From positions 1 through 22,630 of the forward strand of contig WOFQ01000153.1 in the NCBI GenBank assembly GCA_012184525.1: 22,630 bases of DNA. Direction: 5' to 3'. The translations under genes were made by a program, and so were the position numbers. This DNA is from Xenoacremonium recifei (Eukaryota > Ascomycota > Sordariomycetes > Hypocreales > Nectriaceae). Numbering within the stretch: the stretch's first letter is position 1; each line of letters starts with the position of its first letter. A model generated the notes under the pieces. The model searched no databases, was not told the origin of the DNA, and worked only from the letters and a program-made list of their open reading frames with translations. Below, one piece after another: positions 8,820-19,083 of the stretch.

Positions 8820-10384
8820 TGTGACGTTCGCTGGCGTTAGGCCTACACACCGGAGAGTATGTTGTTGGAAGAGGACTGGTTTGTAAATGAGCCGAGAACG
8901 GTCGCAGCATACGATACCGCAGGCGTGCATGCAAAATAATGATGTCGAGGAGACGTTGAGGTTATTCAATGGGAAAGAGCTGAGGCCTAGCGAGCCTGAA
9001 GAATGGGCCCCTCGCTTCACGTGCCTCTCACCTTGGTACTCATCTATCCGAGCGAGGCAAACAACCCGCGGAGCTAGAACTTTCTAATCCCTTGTCCGTC
9101 AGTGAATAACGACACCTGCTGTCGGTCACGTGCCAGGACCAACAATCATTCTCCCCGAGCCTCCATAACCTACCGGTAATCGTCAGCCGTCTTGTCAAGA
9201 TGCCAGGCAAGATTTATCAGTAACTACTACTCTTTGTTTCAGGGCATATCCGCTCGGGGAATGCCACGAGGATGAAAAGACCAGGCCGTAGAGTTTCTTT
9301 GACCGAAATACAGGGCCGTAGAACTCTGTAAGTAGCCAAGAAGCTTGCTGCAGCCTATCACACATGCGCTATCTTAAAACCGTGGGACTGGTAACATTTT
9401 AGCTGGCTTAGAGTGCCTACTTGCAACCTACTACAGCCGCATCCTTCTCACCCCATACAGCCAGACAGGGTCCTCCACAACAGGTGAATCAGTGCAGCCT
9501 CATTATATATACCTTTCCTACGAGTTCTCGCACCGCGCCGACATCTCTGGACACGCAAACAGGACGTCCTAGGTACGCAGTAGTTAGCCCTGCTCTACTG
9601 AGGGTACATCCAGTCGCGGCCGTGAGCTGATATGTGGATAGGCCCCCGGCCCTAGTCGTTACAATAGCATGTTATCCACAGACGAGGCTCAAACATCCAC
9701 GAGACCTTGCTCCGGGTCCGCCAGACGAGGGTACGGAAAGGGACAATCGCGTTCAGTCATTTCCTCACGATGTGCAACATCACGACCCGCGCCCTCTTCC
9801 GAAAAGGTTTGATGTCTTGAGGAACAAAAGTCGCTCATCCAATCGTCGTATGTACGCATCTGACACATATTTATTCGTCCAAATTGTCTACCTTGATGCA
9901 GAATGACTCTTCACGACTGATCATACATGCTCTATGATGTGGATGTAATCCTCAGCACGGGTACTGTCCCAAACACGTGGTTGTCTTAGAGAATCGATGA
10001 GGCCTGATGGCCAAGGAATAGAGGGCTAATCCAGGATGATCGTTATGTTGATTCATTGAGGACCATCATGATCGTTAGCGTGGAGTTTCTCAAATCCAGC
10101 CATTACCGAACGATGCAATCTCCTTCGAAGCTTTCACGGTGAGACGAAAGACCTGACCAGCATCCGCTCAGCGGAATTTAGAGAATCGATGTTCAAAGCT
10201 AGCCCCAGGGGAGATTGACACCAACGAGAACGTCGAAATCAGCGACATTAGTTACTATAGTCGCGGCTGGATTAGAGGTCTTGATCTCCATGATATTACC
10301 GGCCCGATCTTCTACCCTCTGGTCGATGACAACACACTCTCGATCAAACTGACGGTAGCCGAAACGACGTGACAATACCAAAAT
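8820..10384. other. Gene-poor stretch between the orphan gene and LINE remains
   Basis: No gene is supported. Short open frames occur on both strands without recognisable motifs. A 14-bp direct repeat (ttagagaatcgatg) lies at 9986-9999 and 10178-10191. Part of 10200-10384 may be the far 3' portion of the adjacent LINE, but the catalytic YADD and QGSP motifs of reverse transcriptase are not visible. Confidence 0.45.
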
Positions 10385-11655
10385 CTTGTCAATGGATTCG
10401 TTATCAACCTGGCAAGCTCGTGAGCGGGTAAAATATCGGCACGTCGCAGAGACGGACACAGGCCAGCGTGCGAGACTGTCTGGCCAGCCTTGCAGGCGGA
10501 GTCTCTATACCTATACTAGCCTGTTGCGTAGGACTATGACTTGAATATCTGTTGTGACGAAGGTGCACACTTTTACTTGATGCAAGGCATACTCAATGTC
10601 ATGGACAAGTGAGAACACGAAATGACAGCTGAGCCTTTCAGGAGAACCCCCAACTTGACTTAAATGCAAGCCTCCTTCTCAAGTAATATAACGGAGGTTC
10701 TCTTCGCAATCAGCCTTTCCAGTCCTTTACCTGAGCCGGAAAGAGGAGATACCGGCCGCAAAAAGCGGGCAGATGTGAGATCACACTTCCCTGGCTTTGG
10801 TATTATGATCACTTCAGGCTCCTTGAAGGGAGTGAGTGGTGACCGAGCTCCGGGCATTTCTCGGAGAGCCAGCGAGTGCATTCTCCGATATGAGGCCATC
10901 AGTCGTATAGATCGCCGTGGTAATGTGTCTGAACCGGCGGAGGTGTTGCCGTTCCTTGTGACTTCTACCTCTATTATTGTGATTTCAGGGGTGAAGTCGA
11001 GGATTCATTGTGGCAGAGTGGGTCTCCAGTCCTCTGAGATATCATCCGCAGCTGTGCGGCGTCCTGGAGTAGTATGGCGAATGGCCTGAAGTCTTTCCGA
11101 CTGTGTCTCGTAGATCCGGTCGCTGAATTCGAGACAGAAAGTCGGAGGGGCTTAGTTTCCTGGTCCAGTGAGCGATCTTGTAGATCCCTCTCGCAAAGTT
11201 AGCATTATCGATAATCTGGGTCTCGAAGACCTTGGCTCTTCTGAGAAGGCGTCTATGTTCTCGGACTGCCCTTCGTATAGCTTCGGGATCTTGAGATAGA
11301 CGCGGTGTAGACAGATGGTCAGTGTGTGCGTCTGAGCATTCTTTTATTCACTATGTGGCCCTGCGAGTATTCCTGCCGGCTGATAAGCCCGTTGCAGTGA
11401 TAGTTTATTGGAGGCAAGAGAGCCTACTTGCTGATCCACCCAGTTAATCGAGCAGGGCAGGGACGGAATACCAGCTTTAACGGGGTCTGCAAGACGTTTG
11501 AGATCTTCCGGTGCCTTGACCCGGATATGTGAGGGCTGCAGGTATCGTGATCGCCAGTGTGAAGTGGTCTGAGGTAGTGTTGAGGTGTTCCACGATGAGA
11601 AGGTCAAATCAATGATATTATCATGTGGCTTAGTCGGGATGTTGCTCTCGAGACA
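10385..11655 (-). mobile_element. Tad1/I-type LINE remnant: endonuclease C-terminus and reverse transcriptase
   Basis: Read on the minus strand from 11655 downwards this is ORF2 of a non-LTR retrotransposon, broken by stops and frameshifts. In order it shows the end of the APE-like endonuclease (SNIPTKPHDNIIDLTFSS at about 11650-11593), the endonuclease-RT linker (APEDLKRLADPVKAGIPSLP; then ARGIYKIAHW at about 11190-11160), and RT blocks NTSAGSDTLP, EVIIIPKPGKCDLTS, RPVSPLSGSGKGLERLIAKR (about 10760-10695) and HDIEYALHQ with CTFVTTDIQ and RLRLQGWPDSLARW (to about 10460). The last block is split by two TAGs. There is no ORF1, no visible YADD, no RNase H and no poly-A tail, so this is a 5'-truncated, decayed copy of about 1.3 kb. 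The missing endonuclease N-terminus lies adjacent in the opposite orientation. Confidence 0.85.
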
Positions 11656-11885
11656 TGCTAACAGCTGTCTGTTTCTGGCCTAACACTCCTTAATATCTAT
11701 CGAATACTGAGAGAAAATTACAGCCTGACAACTCTCACACAACGGCCAGTCTCTCAGAATTTCTTGATGGCAGGACACTTTAACGCCATTCCTGGCAGTC
11801 AGGCCCGTCTCACTTGCGAGGTGCAGCTATTGCGGACCGGGCTGACTGGGTCGGTCTATCCCTCCTTGATTCGCCCGGATTGTGG
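11655..11885 (+). mobile_element. Inverted 5' segment of the same LINE (endonuclease N-terminal part)
   Basis: On the plus strand the frame reads GLTLLNIYRILRENYSL, LTQRPVSQNFLMAGHFNA (the endonuclease GDFNA block with D changed to H, at 11767-11787), then after a single frameshift WQSGPSHLRGAAIADRADWV and GLSLLDSPG. This is the piece of APE-type endonuclease that precedes the NIIDLTFSS block found on the minus strand. After about 11885 similarity stops. The element is therefore split into two head-to-head pieces that abut at about 11655, as in 5'-inverted LINE insertions. Confidence 0.75.
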
Positions 11886-13244
11886 AGAGCCGATCTCTTG
11901 AAGCTCGCCCCTCCCAGAAAGGCATATAATGGCCCTGCATCGGGAATCGTTATCTATCCAGTGGCTAACTTGGGACGGTATCATATGCAGTCTGTATTGG
12001 CGATGCATTTCCGTCTCGGATGGAGGTCCATGACTCTGGTATCATGACATTTTCAAAGCCGGACTTGTAGGCAAGTGCAAGGGCTACATCACGAACAACC
12101 TCCCACTCCCCCTCCTTTCCCAACATTAGCTTGAAAGACCCGGAGGGTGGAAGTGGGATGGCGTGGCCTCCTGTGTCGATTTGCGACTGAAGAGTTGCGT
12201 CGTCTTTTCTTGGGAAAAAGTGGGCACATACCCTAGACTAGACTATTGAGATTTCGATGCTTACTGCCGGAGGTCAAGGCGAGGATGGGGAGCTGTGTTG
12301 GCTTGTCTGAAGGCTGCGGCTCCAAGTCGGCGGACAGCTGCTTTCTCAGGCTTCGAGAGACGGCAGAGAAAGCCGAATCTGCGGACGGGACGGGCTGAGC
12401 ATTACGGAGTGTTTGCCGCGTGTGGGTGCAAGCAATTGACGCATATGGGAGCATGAGGAGCCGCCATGGCTCGCCTTGCCGTAAACACTTTGAATCGTGT
12501 TCGCCTATCGTCCGTAACACGGACGTGTCAGCCGTTTTGGTGTTCCCACGTACAGAAGCCTCTTGGACGCGTACGAAGGTCTGCAGCACTTGTGCTGGGT
12601 TAGTTGCTGCCAAAACGGGCCCGACGTCTCGAAGCTTCCATCGCTGAGACGAGCCCACCTACAATGCGCGAGGGTGTTGAACAACCGGCTGCGAAACTGC
12701 TCCGGGTATCAATCCACCGAGTATAGGTGGTGTATCCAACTGAGAGTTAGGATTGGTTTTATTGAACGGCGCCCAACTAGCCCGCAAATTTTCTTGCTTT
12801 CATCGTAATAGGAAAAGTCATTGCAAGAGAAAGTTGGGCCAATCGCCCTCGATCTCTTGATGGTAAGCACTCTGTACGGCTTTCCCCTGGACAGGCAGGT
12901 TCGGGATTGCTTCTCCTCGAACCAGGTAGCAAAGGCATCATCTCGAAGTGTTTTCCAATATCGCATATATTAAGACATGCCTTCCTTTACCTCATTGCCA
13001 GATAGCACCTTATCTTCTGTAGGGGTTTTCCTACTTCATCCTTCTCATCGTGGCCGCTTATGGTCCCCGCCCCAAAAGCAAATCTCATCAACATTTGATC
13101 ACATCGTGTCGCTCATTCTCGGCACCTGACGTTTCTCGTGCTCACCAGTGCAAACCTGGTGATGTGTTGCAAAGGTGTGTCACATCTCCCTATGTCTTCT
13201 ACCTTATGACCTCCTGCTTCCTACGTCTCAAAATATAAGCTGTA

Positions 13245-13442
13245 ATGACATTTTGGGTCATCACAATCGCGCACTTGCTGCTTTCCATCGTCTCACTCCT
13301 CCTTGCTCCTCTAGCCCAGCGCAACGAGTCTTATTACGGGAGATCGCGGGGATGCCGTGAGACGTCGTTGGCCGACTTTGGTTGCCTGTCCCAAGTCTTC
13401 GCACAGCCTTTTACGCTCTACTGTTGGCGATTCCGAGGCTGA
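13245..13442 (+). CDS. Possible small secreted protein (65 aa), weak
   Basis: ATG at 13245 opens a 65-codon frame with a hydrophobic N-terminus resembling a signal peptide (VITIAHLLLSIVSLLLAPLA, then Q) followed by a short mature part containing three Cys. A small secreted or effector-like protein is possible. There is no splice structure, homology or codon evidence, and frames of this size are common by chance. Confidence 0.15.
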   Translation: MTFWVITIAHLLLSIVSLLLAPLAQRNESYYGRSRGCRETSLADFGCLSQVFAQPFTLYCWRFRG

Positions 13443-13748
13443 GCACAGAGTATGGCATAAGTCTCTACGGGCCGTGTCTTTGCTCATCGGCCCGACTGCG
13501 AGCGTCTTGTTAAAACATCATCTAATAACGCCTCATGTAATGGAAAAAGATACCTAGACAACATCTGGCAATATAATAAACCACTATGGGCTACATTGCT
13601 CACCGATGCGTAGGGTAGGGGCTATTCCTTGCCGGCTCATCAGACGTTGAGTCTCTTGAGCCTTACACCCAGAAGCTGTGGGAAATGCGAGCATTGATAA
13701 GCTTGTCTCTCCCTACTCTCTACTGACTCCCTGTGCCAATGTGTCTCA

Positions 13749-13805
13749 CTTAAGACGATACGCCATGGTATACTCGGGATGATACCGAGTAGGATCGTCT
13801 TTAAG
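13749..13805. repeat. 57-nt imperfect hairpin
   Basis: Outer arms are 13749-13759 (cttaagacgat) and 13794-13805 (atcgtctttaag, one extra base). Inner arms are 13771-13777 (tactcgg) and 13785-13791 (ccgagta) around a 7-nt loop. tctcactt occurs at 13744 and again at 13810. It could be a tiny MITE-like relic or a structured element, and no function is assigned. Confidence 0.5.
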
Positions 13806-14231
13806 CGGATCTCACTTGCATTGGTAGATTTTCGCTTAGAAGTTAAACGGCTGACGCGGCACGCTCCGTATTAGGACTCCCAGTGCTTACAGAGATTTTA
13901 TGTTGATGAGACAATTATAATTACGGGGCTATCTTATGAATCTTCCGTCTTCACCAATGTGTGAGGTCAAGACGGCACATGCATCAGTTGGTCTGAAAAT
14001 CCCACCCGATATGGAGGATTTCAAGTTGGGAAAGACACGGCTATAAGGCCAACGGTGATATTTCTAGGTTGAATACTGATACAGAGGACTAAATTAAGTC
14101 AAGTGATAGACACTACTCTAGCAACCTAGATACTCAATGCTACATACGAAGCAAGCCAGCAACCGCCAAAGACTTAACTACATGCCAGACTGACTCTGAC
14201 TGATATGCGATACACCACAGTTACATCCCGA

Positions 14232-17150
14232 TCATTCATTCGCGGCGGGACTTCTCACCAATCCTGACAGTAATGAAGACGAGAGGACTTGAGCCCGACA
14301 TGAGTTTCGATCGCGCAGTAACTCCACTGCAGGATTATCTGTCCGCACCATCTCATGCAGGAAGACTGTCTCAGTCTGGCCGTCACGATAAACCCGCTCG
14401 AGAGACTGGGATTTCTGACCAGCTTCCAAAGGCTCCCCAACAAATATGACCACACTGGCAAATTTGAGACTATCGACACCGGTGCCAAGAACTCGATGAG
14501 TTGTGAATAAGACAACACTCTTGTCTCGCGAAGAGCTGGCTGTCGTAGCAATCCGAGAGAGCTGCTTATTCCGTTTGTTAGGGGCAGGCGAGGATGACGA
14601 AATACGGCAAGGAGTGGCAAATTGCTGCCACTGATCGCATGCGAAGAGGTATATCACCGCGGCCACAAAAGGTGAGTCGGCAAACACCACGATATGGCGA
14701 GGACGCTGGCATTTCTGCGTTGGTCGTCGGTCACTGGGATTGCCGAATCCTTCAGAGGCTGATCGAACAATGGAGGTTAAGCGCTCGTACATGGGGTCAT
14801 TGAGGCCGTATTTGGCCACATAAAGCCGGAGCACACTATTTTGGGGCGCGGTCTTCAGCCAGGCCAGATCGGCTTCCACTTGCTCGGCGTTTTGGGGAAA
14901 ATTTGGTTGGGTACGAGCAAGCTCAAGCAGCAGAGGACAATAAGCAGCTCGGAGAAGGGTTTGGAATCCAACCGTTCGCTTAAGGATATTCAGGGCCTGC
15001 GCTGCACTTAAGTCTGACGGCGAGATCACTGTGTGCCTCTTGGAGGATGTGGCTACTTGTGCCGCCTGGACTTGTGTCTTCGAGATCAGAGATCTCTGCA
15101 ACTCTGAGAAGTGGGGTGGGAGAACGAACTCATGCAGGATCTTCTGCATAGAGTGGCGAGGGTCGGTAAGCTTGGAATCTCCTAGGTACGGTGATCCGTA
15201 AGCTCTCGCAATGATAAATGTTTCCAACTCTTGGAGGATGGGACCTAAATGAGGCTGAAGATGCGGAAGTACTGGTGAGCCTGCATCCAGAGAGCGACTC
15301 CGGGTATGATGATGGAGGCGGAGCTGAGCCTCAAGCTTCCGGAGGCGCTTTTCTAGATTGCGGAACTTCTCTTTCTTTACTTGGAGGATCTGATAAGAGG
15401 CTGCAATATTGAGTGGTGCGTTGGGCATGGGCGTAGCGCTGAGAAAGAGAAATATCGGCGGCTCGCGACCGCCTTGACGATTCCGAGGCCGATCAACCAG
15501 ACATTGCAGGTAGCGTAGGTAGTTGGAATTTTGATGCCGTACCCCATGGTGTTCATTAGACACTATGAGTTTGGGTTTCCAGGGTAGTGGTGCATAGGAG
15601 TTAAACTTCTTCCCCCCGAAGCGAAACTCCACGGGTGCTCCAAAAGAACTCGACGAGCCTGAGGGCCCCACGGCCTTGGCGAGCAACTCACGTCCGATCA
15701 AGACTAAGACGTCGTCGTGTTTGTCATAGCTGCTGGGGTTATCCTGGTCTTCTAAGTACCTGACGGAAACCTTCTCGCCAGCATTCGTCTTAACCTGTGT
15801 CAGGAGCTCCTCGAAGACAAGATTCCTCGGGGTTTGTTTGAGAAGACATGGTGAGACATGGACCTTTCGGCAACAAAGAGAACCCAAGTTCTTTATGGTT
15901 GCATTCGTGGAGTCAGAAGAAATCGTCTCGAATATGGGCTCGAGGGAATCTCCACCTTGGGCTACAAACGGCCTGAAAAAGGAGAGCCCTAGGAGGGGGC
16001 TTTTGGCGGGTGTTTCGACTGTGGGCAAAAGATAGAGCCGGAGACGACTTGTCCACTCGTCAAGAACAGACTTCGGTGTGACCACAACGATAGGTCCAGA
16101 AGAGAGTTTCTCATCCAGATATTTCAGGGGGTTTCCGGCTTCGCAAAGGCATTGCAACCCAAAGCGGACGCTCAGGGCACAGATGTGCTCTGGGTTCTCT
16201 GAACGGCGATGGAGTTGTGGTTCCTCATTCAAATGACTGCGCATGAGCTGAACTAGCCTGATCAAAGCGCAGAAAGCAATAGACATCTCCGTTTTTCCAA
16301 GACCCATACTGTCATACAGATACTGTCCAAAGAGGCTCGGCTGTGCCCGAAGTTGTACCACAAAGCGATACAGGAAAGCCAACTGGTGTACACGGAGGAT
16401 AATAGTAGTCCCGGGGAGGCACTTTGAACCGAGAGCGGAGGGCTGCCCATCTTGGATCTGGAAGAGGCGGCGGATATGAGAGAGCTCGTCTGTCTTCAAG
16501 AATTCGCGTTTTCGCAAAAATCCCATAATCCCCTGACCGAGACTATCATTCGAATTGCCGCCGTTTCCTTCATCCTCAGAGGAGATAAGAATGGGACCTT
16601 CGTCATCTTCCGCGGTCAGATCCTCGATAATATTTTGCTGAGTAAAACCATCGACATCGGGCTCCGATTCGTCTCCGGAAGAAACATCAACTACCACGTG
16701 TTCAGAAACCTCTCGAGGATTCGCATCCGGAGCTGCGATAATATCGAAATGAAGAACACTCGACGTGAGTGATGTGGCTGGCGCAGTGGTAATGATGATG
16801 GCGATACGTGCAAACACGTAACAGAAGGAGGCGGCATCTTGGACAGTGAAATCGTGACCCTGAAAGCTGCATCGTGCTGAAGAGTTGCCTGTCAGATTGC
16901 CCAGAGGACGAAGCCACTCCGTGAACCGATCGAAGGACAGTTCATAATGGTAAAGGTCGCGATGAGAAGGTTCCTATTCTTCCTGCCGTCGAAGGGTGGA
17001 TAGATGAGTGTATACGCGAGAGTATACCGACGAAGCAGGTTCTGAGGCACAAACCTCACGACTGAGGATAAGGTCTCGAAACTGAAATGCGCTCTCTGAA
17101 GTAAACCATGAGTCGAGTGCAGGGTTGGCTGCCGGGCGGTGAGGCTCCAT
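14232..17150 (-). CDS. SNF2-family helicase-like ATPase with one in-frame TAG
   Basis: This is a large nuclear SNF2/SWI2-type protein, a DNA-translocating ATPase class that remodels chromatin or acts in repair. The frame from ATG 17150 is open for 972 codons apart from TAG at 16974-16976 (codon 59), between LRRQEE and EPSHRDLYHYELSFDRF. Motifs: acidic SSGDESEPDVD and SSEDE region; Walker A DSMGLGKT (about residue 280); Ia-like IVVVTPKSVLDEW; motif II as NEHHG (about residue 532) in place of DEAH; motif III SATPMPN (about 571); C-terminal lobe HIVVFADSPF, LGTGVDSLKFA and LERVYRDGQTETVF (motif VI, about 915). The altered motif II leaves ATPase activity in doubt. The TAG can be removed by a 54-nt phase-0 intron, 17027-16974 (GTATAC..AATAG), but its donor and branch site are weak. 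If the TAG is real, a downstream Met near the Walker A motif could start a shortened protein. I cannot name the subfamily. Confidence 0.85.
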
Positions 17151-18043
17151 GAAAGTGGCTGTGGTGCAACGCAACGCGTGCTTCTGCGTGAAGGCATCGT
17201 CAGGGGCTAATCTCGGACATCCAGGAGAAGGGCGAGCTTACCAGACTCTAGCCTTGAATAAATGTCTCATGCGTATGAATGAGAGGCTTGACTGAGAAGA
17301 ATAGCCGCTCTGGACGGAGATTCAAGGCGTCAAATGAGAAGGTGCGAGTAAGCGATGCTTCGCACGGGAAAGGTTGAAGGTTTGGAGGTGTGGAAGCCCA
17401 GCGGGTGTACGGAAGTTGCCAAGTGTTGAGTTGAATGAAGGTCAATGGAAGAGACGAGATGTGAAGTTGAAAGGACTGAACAAGGGTGAATTTTGCACCC
17501 GCCAGCTATCACACATTCATTGCTGTAAATACTTTGACGCAGCGTTATCAGTTAGAGGGTCTGGACAATCGTCCTATCGTAATCGCATATCAGACTCTCA
17601 AGATGTCTCACCATACCATATACCTTAGTAGTATTATTTCAGCCGGTCTCGCAATATCCCCTTCTGGTGCATAAAGCTTGTGTAGTCTTGTTTAGGTTCT
17701 CTTGCAGGCTGGGGTTGCGGCATCGGATTGAATAGTCCTCTGGCGGTGAATTCAAGATATTTGTTGCGGAGATGAATGTTGTGGCTCGCCCCTCTTCTGT
17801 GAATTAGGTCGGACCCTCCTAACGCTTTCACTAAAGGCTTTCTACCCGGGCTCGCTTCTTTCCCTGCCTTGCGTACGTTTCATTCCTCACTACTAAAGAT
17901 CTCAACCAAAGATCTGCCCGCACAAAACTCCAATGCCCACACCTGCGGCAGTATTGGAGCGCCTTATGTTATTGTGGTATCTTTTGACTATCCTTGAATA
18001 ACCAGTACTACGGGTCAACGTCTCTCTACCTATATACTCAACC
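17151..18043. promoter_or_regulatory. Intergenic region, divergent SNF2 / orphan gene
   Basis: Short frames on both strands show no motif. The region should contain the SNF2 promoter on the left and that of the 18044 gene on the right. A 9-nt direct repeat (aaagatctc/aaagatctg, differing only in the last base) occurs at about 17896-17913. No specific regulatory site is claimed. Confidence 0.4.
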
Positions 18044-18724
18044 ATGACCTCCTCAACAGTATACGGAAGGTAGTGTCTCGCTCGGTTATCTTTCTATGGT
18101 CTTGATTCTGTTGAGCTGACGTGCCTTTGTGTAGCCCTGAATTTCCAACTGATGAGGAGTTCTCAAGGGGAAAGAAACGTGCGAGATTAGAGAGCACGAG
18201 TGGCCCAGAAGGCCGTCCAGAGGCACGGAGATGCCCGCTCTCTACGTAGGTTCTGACTTTACTAGTCATCATCGTCTTATCTAGCCTACAGCTAATTATC
18301 TCATAGGCCCAACATAACACTTGACCTTGTCTGCTACGACACAAAAGCTTATCAACAGCAGGCTTCGCGATCTTGTACCGGATGCTTGAGCGCTTTTCTC
18401 ACACGGCCCGTTTCGCATCATCCGCCAACGCCCCTGGACTACAGTTATAGGCTTCTTCTTAATCAACTATGGCCTGGACAAGGACAAGGTCATCCTGAGA
18501 GGCCATGCATTGCGGTTGCAATAGAAGGAAAGCCAGGTCTTGTGACTTTCGGGGACTGTTGGGGCTTTCAGACCTTTTTATGCATGATGGAGCATCTACT
18601 GGCTTCTGGTGAACTGGATGGCACGAAGAACCCGCTTATGACATTTTACGTCTCGGCACCATTTCCGCCCCCGCCAAGTAGATGTTTGGGTACTCTTCCT
18701 CCTCTCTCTTGCCATCGAGAGTAA
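18044..18724 (+). CDS. Hypothetical protein, three exons (184 aa)
   Basis: I do not recognise the family. Exon 1 18044-18069 (MTSSTVYG), intron 18070-18134 (65 nt, GTAGTG, branch CTGAC, acceptor TGTAG), exon 2 18135-18245, intron 18246-18306 (61 nt, GTAGGT, branch CTAAT, acceptor CATAG), exon 3 18307-18724. Both introns are phase 2 and the joined frame is continuous: a charged N-terminus (EEFSRGKKRARLE, a possible nuclear signal), then a conserved-looking core (ITLDLVCYDTKAYQQQ, PCIAVAIEGKPGLVTFGDCW, FQTFLCMMEHLLASGELDG, MTFYVSAPFPPPPS). No signal peptide or membrane segment is seen. The start context (CAACCATGA) is good. The C-terminal 19 residues are low-complexity and a further 3' exon is possible. 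Two well-formed introns that restore one frame are the main evidence. Confidence 0.6.
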
Positions 18725-19083
18725 TAATAAGCTCAGGAACTGTATCTGCAATACTAATACTGAATCGAGAATTATATCATCTGTATTTAGTTCATAATAG
18801 TGCCTTCCCTCGCCTTTTCATAGTGAGACTTAGCTTGTTCATGAACGTACGGTTATTGATAGGTATAGAGCCTATGATGCTGAATCATGATAAATGCATA
18901 TAACGGGGGTACTAACGCGATATTATCACTTAGCGGGGCCTTCCCCTACCGTTAGGAAGCCACGTGTTACGTGCCTCCCTCATAGTCATGCCCTTTGCGC
19001 TTGAGGCTTTGTTTAACCTAGAATGAACGCCCTAACCCTGACTATACAGCCCTACGATTCAATCACAAGACGGGACGGACTCA
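18725..19083. other. Intergenic region upstream of the C2H2-SET gene
   Basis: No gene is seen. A short frame from ATG 19023 (reads MNALTLTIQPYDSITRRDG, stop at 19104-19106) overlaps the C2H2-SET start in another frame and could be an older N-terminus separated by an indel. ctaaccctgactatacag at 19031-19048 also looks like an intron 3' end, so an unseen upstream exon is possible. Confidence 0.35.

Larger units (their letters stand above)
11886..14231. other. Gene desert between LINE and SNF2 gene
   Basis: No gene is firmly supported in these 2.3 kb. A minus-strand frame at 12233-12658 (141 codons) is open but has no recognisable motif and no clear introns joining it to other frames. A 65-codon plus-strand frame at 13245-13442 and a hairpin at 13749-13805 are listed separately. 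The region may be old transposon DNA too decayed to name. Confidence 0.45.

Noticed and set aside
10664..11089. 141-codon plus-strand frame
   Set aside because: The minus strand here clearly encodes LINE reverse transcriptase blocks, so the plus frame is a shadow.
12233..12658. 141-codon minus-strand frame as a gene
   Set aside because: No motif, no splice-linked neighbours and a composition like its shadow frames. It could be LINE ORF1 debris, but no zinc knuckle or other ORF1 mark is visible.
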